Positions 61,561-64,000 of a stretch of DNA of 64,000 bases are shown here, one piece after another; the first letter of the stretch is position 1; the number at the start of each line of letters is the position of its first letter. Below the pieces are notes generated by a model. It worked only from the letters and a program-made list of their open reading frames with translations, searched no databases and was not told the DNA's origin. Where the stretch lies: contig JAGTXZ010000005.1 in NCBI GenBank assembly GCA_018398575.1, positions 2,666,001 to 2,730,000 of the forward strand, given 5' to 3'. Both the position numbers and the translations under genes were made by a program. Source of the stretch: Ampelomyces quisqualis (taxonomy: Eukaryota; Ascomycota; Dothideomycetes; Pleosporales; Phaeosphaeriaceae).

Positions 61561-64000
61561 CCTTAATAGCTTATAGAATTACTGTAAATTACGCCTGTTA
61601 TGTACCTTCCTTTGCTATCTATTTGCGTTCCTATAGATGCTTTAAGGCTATTCTTACAATTTTGTATTTAGATCTGTTAAAGTTTAGGTTCTTTTTAATA
61701 CGTACTCTAACAGCTCTTTAGCGTAACTCTACTAGTTGTTCTAAATTAAAGCGTTTATTCTTATTTGCTTTAGTAGCATTCTTAAGCTATTTAGAGCACT
61801 AGCGCGCCTCTAATTCTCCTACCAGTTGTAAGATATCCTACCTATAGCTAGAGAGTGCCTAGTCTTTAGTCTTGTTAGTAGATATATTCTAATTAATAAG
61901 CTTTAGCTCTATTTTAGTGCACTAATAGAACTTCTTCAACCTATTGCCTAGCGTGTAGCTTTGAAATAGTGCTCTGTTAAGCTCCTTAAGGTTATACTAG
62001 CCCTTCTCTCTAACCTTATGTATTCTAAATAGCCCTTGCTATTTTAGAAAGAACTTACTAAGCACTAATTATTTGTTGTTGTAGTAGGAATCTCTTAGTA
62101 GCACTAGGTTACTAACCTTTAACTTGTCTGTCCTTAGAACTCTATTCTTATTAAAGTAGTCCTTATTATTGTTTCTTAATTAGATAGTTTTGGCAATAGA
62201 CTCTTATAGTCTAATATTATGCTTTTTAAATTAATAAGCCCTTATAGCTAAAAGCAAAGCAGTATTAGTAACTTTCTTCTAGAGTAGTGTTTGCTAGGTA
62301 AGTATACATAATTCTATAGGCAAGACATGTTTGCAACTATAAGTAAGAAAAGCTAGAGTCTTTCTTGTAGCCTGCTTAACACTAGTTTAATTAGCTTATA
62401 GGACTTAGTCTAAGTAGTTAACCTATATTCTGCTAAGCTTCTTTAAGGCGTTTACTATAGGCGCGTGTCCTTATTTAATTAAGCTCTAACCCTATAGATA
62501 ATAGGCGCTAGCTACTACCTAGTGTATCCTAAATTACTGCTGTAGGTTAATTAGTAGGTGCTTGTTTTTAGGTCCTCTGTTAACTAAAATTTTAAGTAGC
62601 AGTCTCTATTAACAAAAGACTTTTTGTTCTAGAAACTTAACAATAGATGCTAAGTCTGCGTTTAATAGGGCTTTAGCCTTAACCTACTGCGTTATAGTAC
62701 ATTAAGCTACTACAAAGAACTTTTTGCCTCTAGCTACAAGTATATAGACTACATCTATTAATATCTAGCTAAAGAGCATTATTAGAAAGGTTGTTAGCTA
62801 GAGTTTCTCTTAAAATGTTGCTAAGGCGTGTACTTAACACTCTAGGCATAATTTAACGTAGGACTTAATATTCTTATATTATCCTTCCTAATAATAACGC
62901 GCCTATGCTTTCCGCTATATGCCCTTCTTTTTTTAGTGTTCTAATTTATTGTGCATAGCATTAATAATAGCTAAGCGTTTATTAGGCTTGTCTCTAACTT
63001 AACGTAGTAGGCGCTTTCTAGTTAGTATTAAGAAAAGGTGCCTTTCTCTAACTATAAATTTAAGTGCTCTTCTTATAAACTTTTTTATTTTAGCTCTTAA
63101 AAGACTATTAGGCTAGTAACAGAATAAAATCTATTAAGCCTAAGCTTAAGACTCTTTGTTATACACTTTATCTAGCAGGCTTTCTTTAAAATTAGAGTTA
63201 GCCTTATATACTCTATAACGTAGATTAGATACACGCAGCTATAGAGTAATAGTAAGCTGTACTAAATCTAAATAAGCGTTAATAAAGTCCTTAATATCCT
63301 CCTCTAGTTTATTAGGTAGCTTCTACCCTAGCTTCTTAGGGCTTCTTAAAAGAGCGTTAGCTACTACGTTTTTCTTCTCTTTAATATAAACTATATTAAA
63401 TTTCTATATATTAAGAAGTGCTAGCTACTACGTAACAAGAGCTCTTAGTAAGTTAGTTGCGCTTTGCTAAAGCTAGGCAACTAGAGTCTTTGCGTCTGTT
63501 TCTATAATAAACTCTACTCTATATAAGTAGGTCTAAAACTTCTTTAGCGCTAGGAGCAAGGCTTTGCACTTGTGTTTTCCTAAGTTTTAATTTTATTCTA
63601 ATTTAAACTAAACCCTACTTTTGTACTAGATAGAGTGCTAACAACTCTTTAGATCTAGCTGCATAAGGACTGCGCCCTAACTCTTTTAGCTACTATTAAC
63701 AGATATAACAATTAGAAGTAACAGCTCTATATAAGAGATAGAGACTAGTGCTAGCGTAGAGTATAGCGCGCGCTTTAATATATCTATTGCGCTCTATTAT
63801 TCTAAAAACTATTTAAAGAGCGCATTCTTGCGTAGCAGGCAGAATAGTAGCTCTAAAATAATAGCAAAATACTTAATCTATACTTTGTAATACACGCATA
63901 TACTAATAAACATTTAAATGTCTTTCTAGTTCCTGCAGAGCAGCTAGAAGAGTATTTTCTTAATTTTCTTATAGTTAAGATAGCGGCTAGTAGCGTTAAT
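61561..64000 (-). pseudogene. Gypsy-C pol remnant: RNase H end and integrase, cut by window edge
   Basis: Minus-strand Ty3/gypsy pol. FIIETDAKTLVAQL (about 63480-63525) and KKNVVANALLRSP (63334-63379, compare NVVADALSR) mark the RNase H end. Integrase shows HNKLEHQKK (about 62930-62960, HHCC His pair) with CLEC intact at 62838-62849. A D-D-E core follows, starting LIDVVYILVARGKK (about 62735-62775), with LVNRGPKNK (DGGPEN region) and ASAYYLQGQSLIKQGH (about 62480-62530). The C-terminal part, with DKLKVSNLVLLRDS and KQQGLFRIHKV (about 61990-62140), resembles the GPY/F module. It differs from Gypsy-A in all these motifs, so it is another family. Confidence 0.85.

Overview
The window looks like a gene-desert block of a filamentous ascomycete (Pezizomycotina) genome, made of transposable elements degraded by repeat-induced point mutation (RIP). 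TpA steps are everywhere and CpA/TpG are scarce. Recognisable transposon proteins are littered with TAG/TAA exactly where Gln or Trp is expected, and differences between copies are mostly transitions. I see no host gene, tRNA or rRNA. The only open frames are short chance survivors of the decay.

The layout is a nest that can be dated by target-site logic. (1) A Ty3/gypsy element on the + strand (Gypsy-B; 28271-28807 continued at 55901-57120) was split by (2) a minus-strand chromovirus-type Ty3/gypsy element (Gypsy-A; LTRs of 261 bp). (3) The 3' LTR of Gypsy-A was in turn split by an 18,955-bp element with terminal inverted repeats (28966-47920, flanked by a TA duplication). Removing that element restores an LTR of exactly 261 bp. 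(4) A second, truncated copy of the big element lies in inverted orientation at 3281-26502, separated from the first by only about 2.46 kb, so the window is dominated by a large inverted repeat. (5) This left copy was then hit by a 7,538-bp Ty1/copia element (8196-15733, TSD ATAGT) and a 1,783-bp Tc1/mariner element (22389-24171, TSD TA).

The big element is the most interesting object. It carries remnants of a Plavaka/KDZ-like (CMC-type) transposase on one strand and of a pogo/Fot1-like DDE transposase on the other, plus at least two long frames I do not recognise. Different tandem-repeat families (89, ~134, ~147 and 101 bp) sit between these frames, and 9-bp direct repeats lie near both ends.

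Flanks: 1-3203 is an unidentified decayed repeat ending in a 76-bp palindrome at the left copy's truncation point. The stretch 57121-61560 has unrecognised Cys-rich frames. From 61561 to the window edge runs a third gypsy element (Gypsy-C, minus strand, RNase H end plus integrase). All genes here are pseudogenes. Protein calls come from reading frames through the RIP-made stops, so coordinates of coding remnants are approximate, while LTR, TIR and TSD positions were read base by base.
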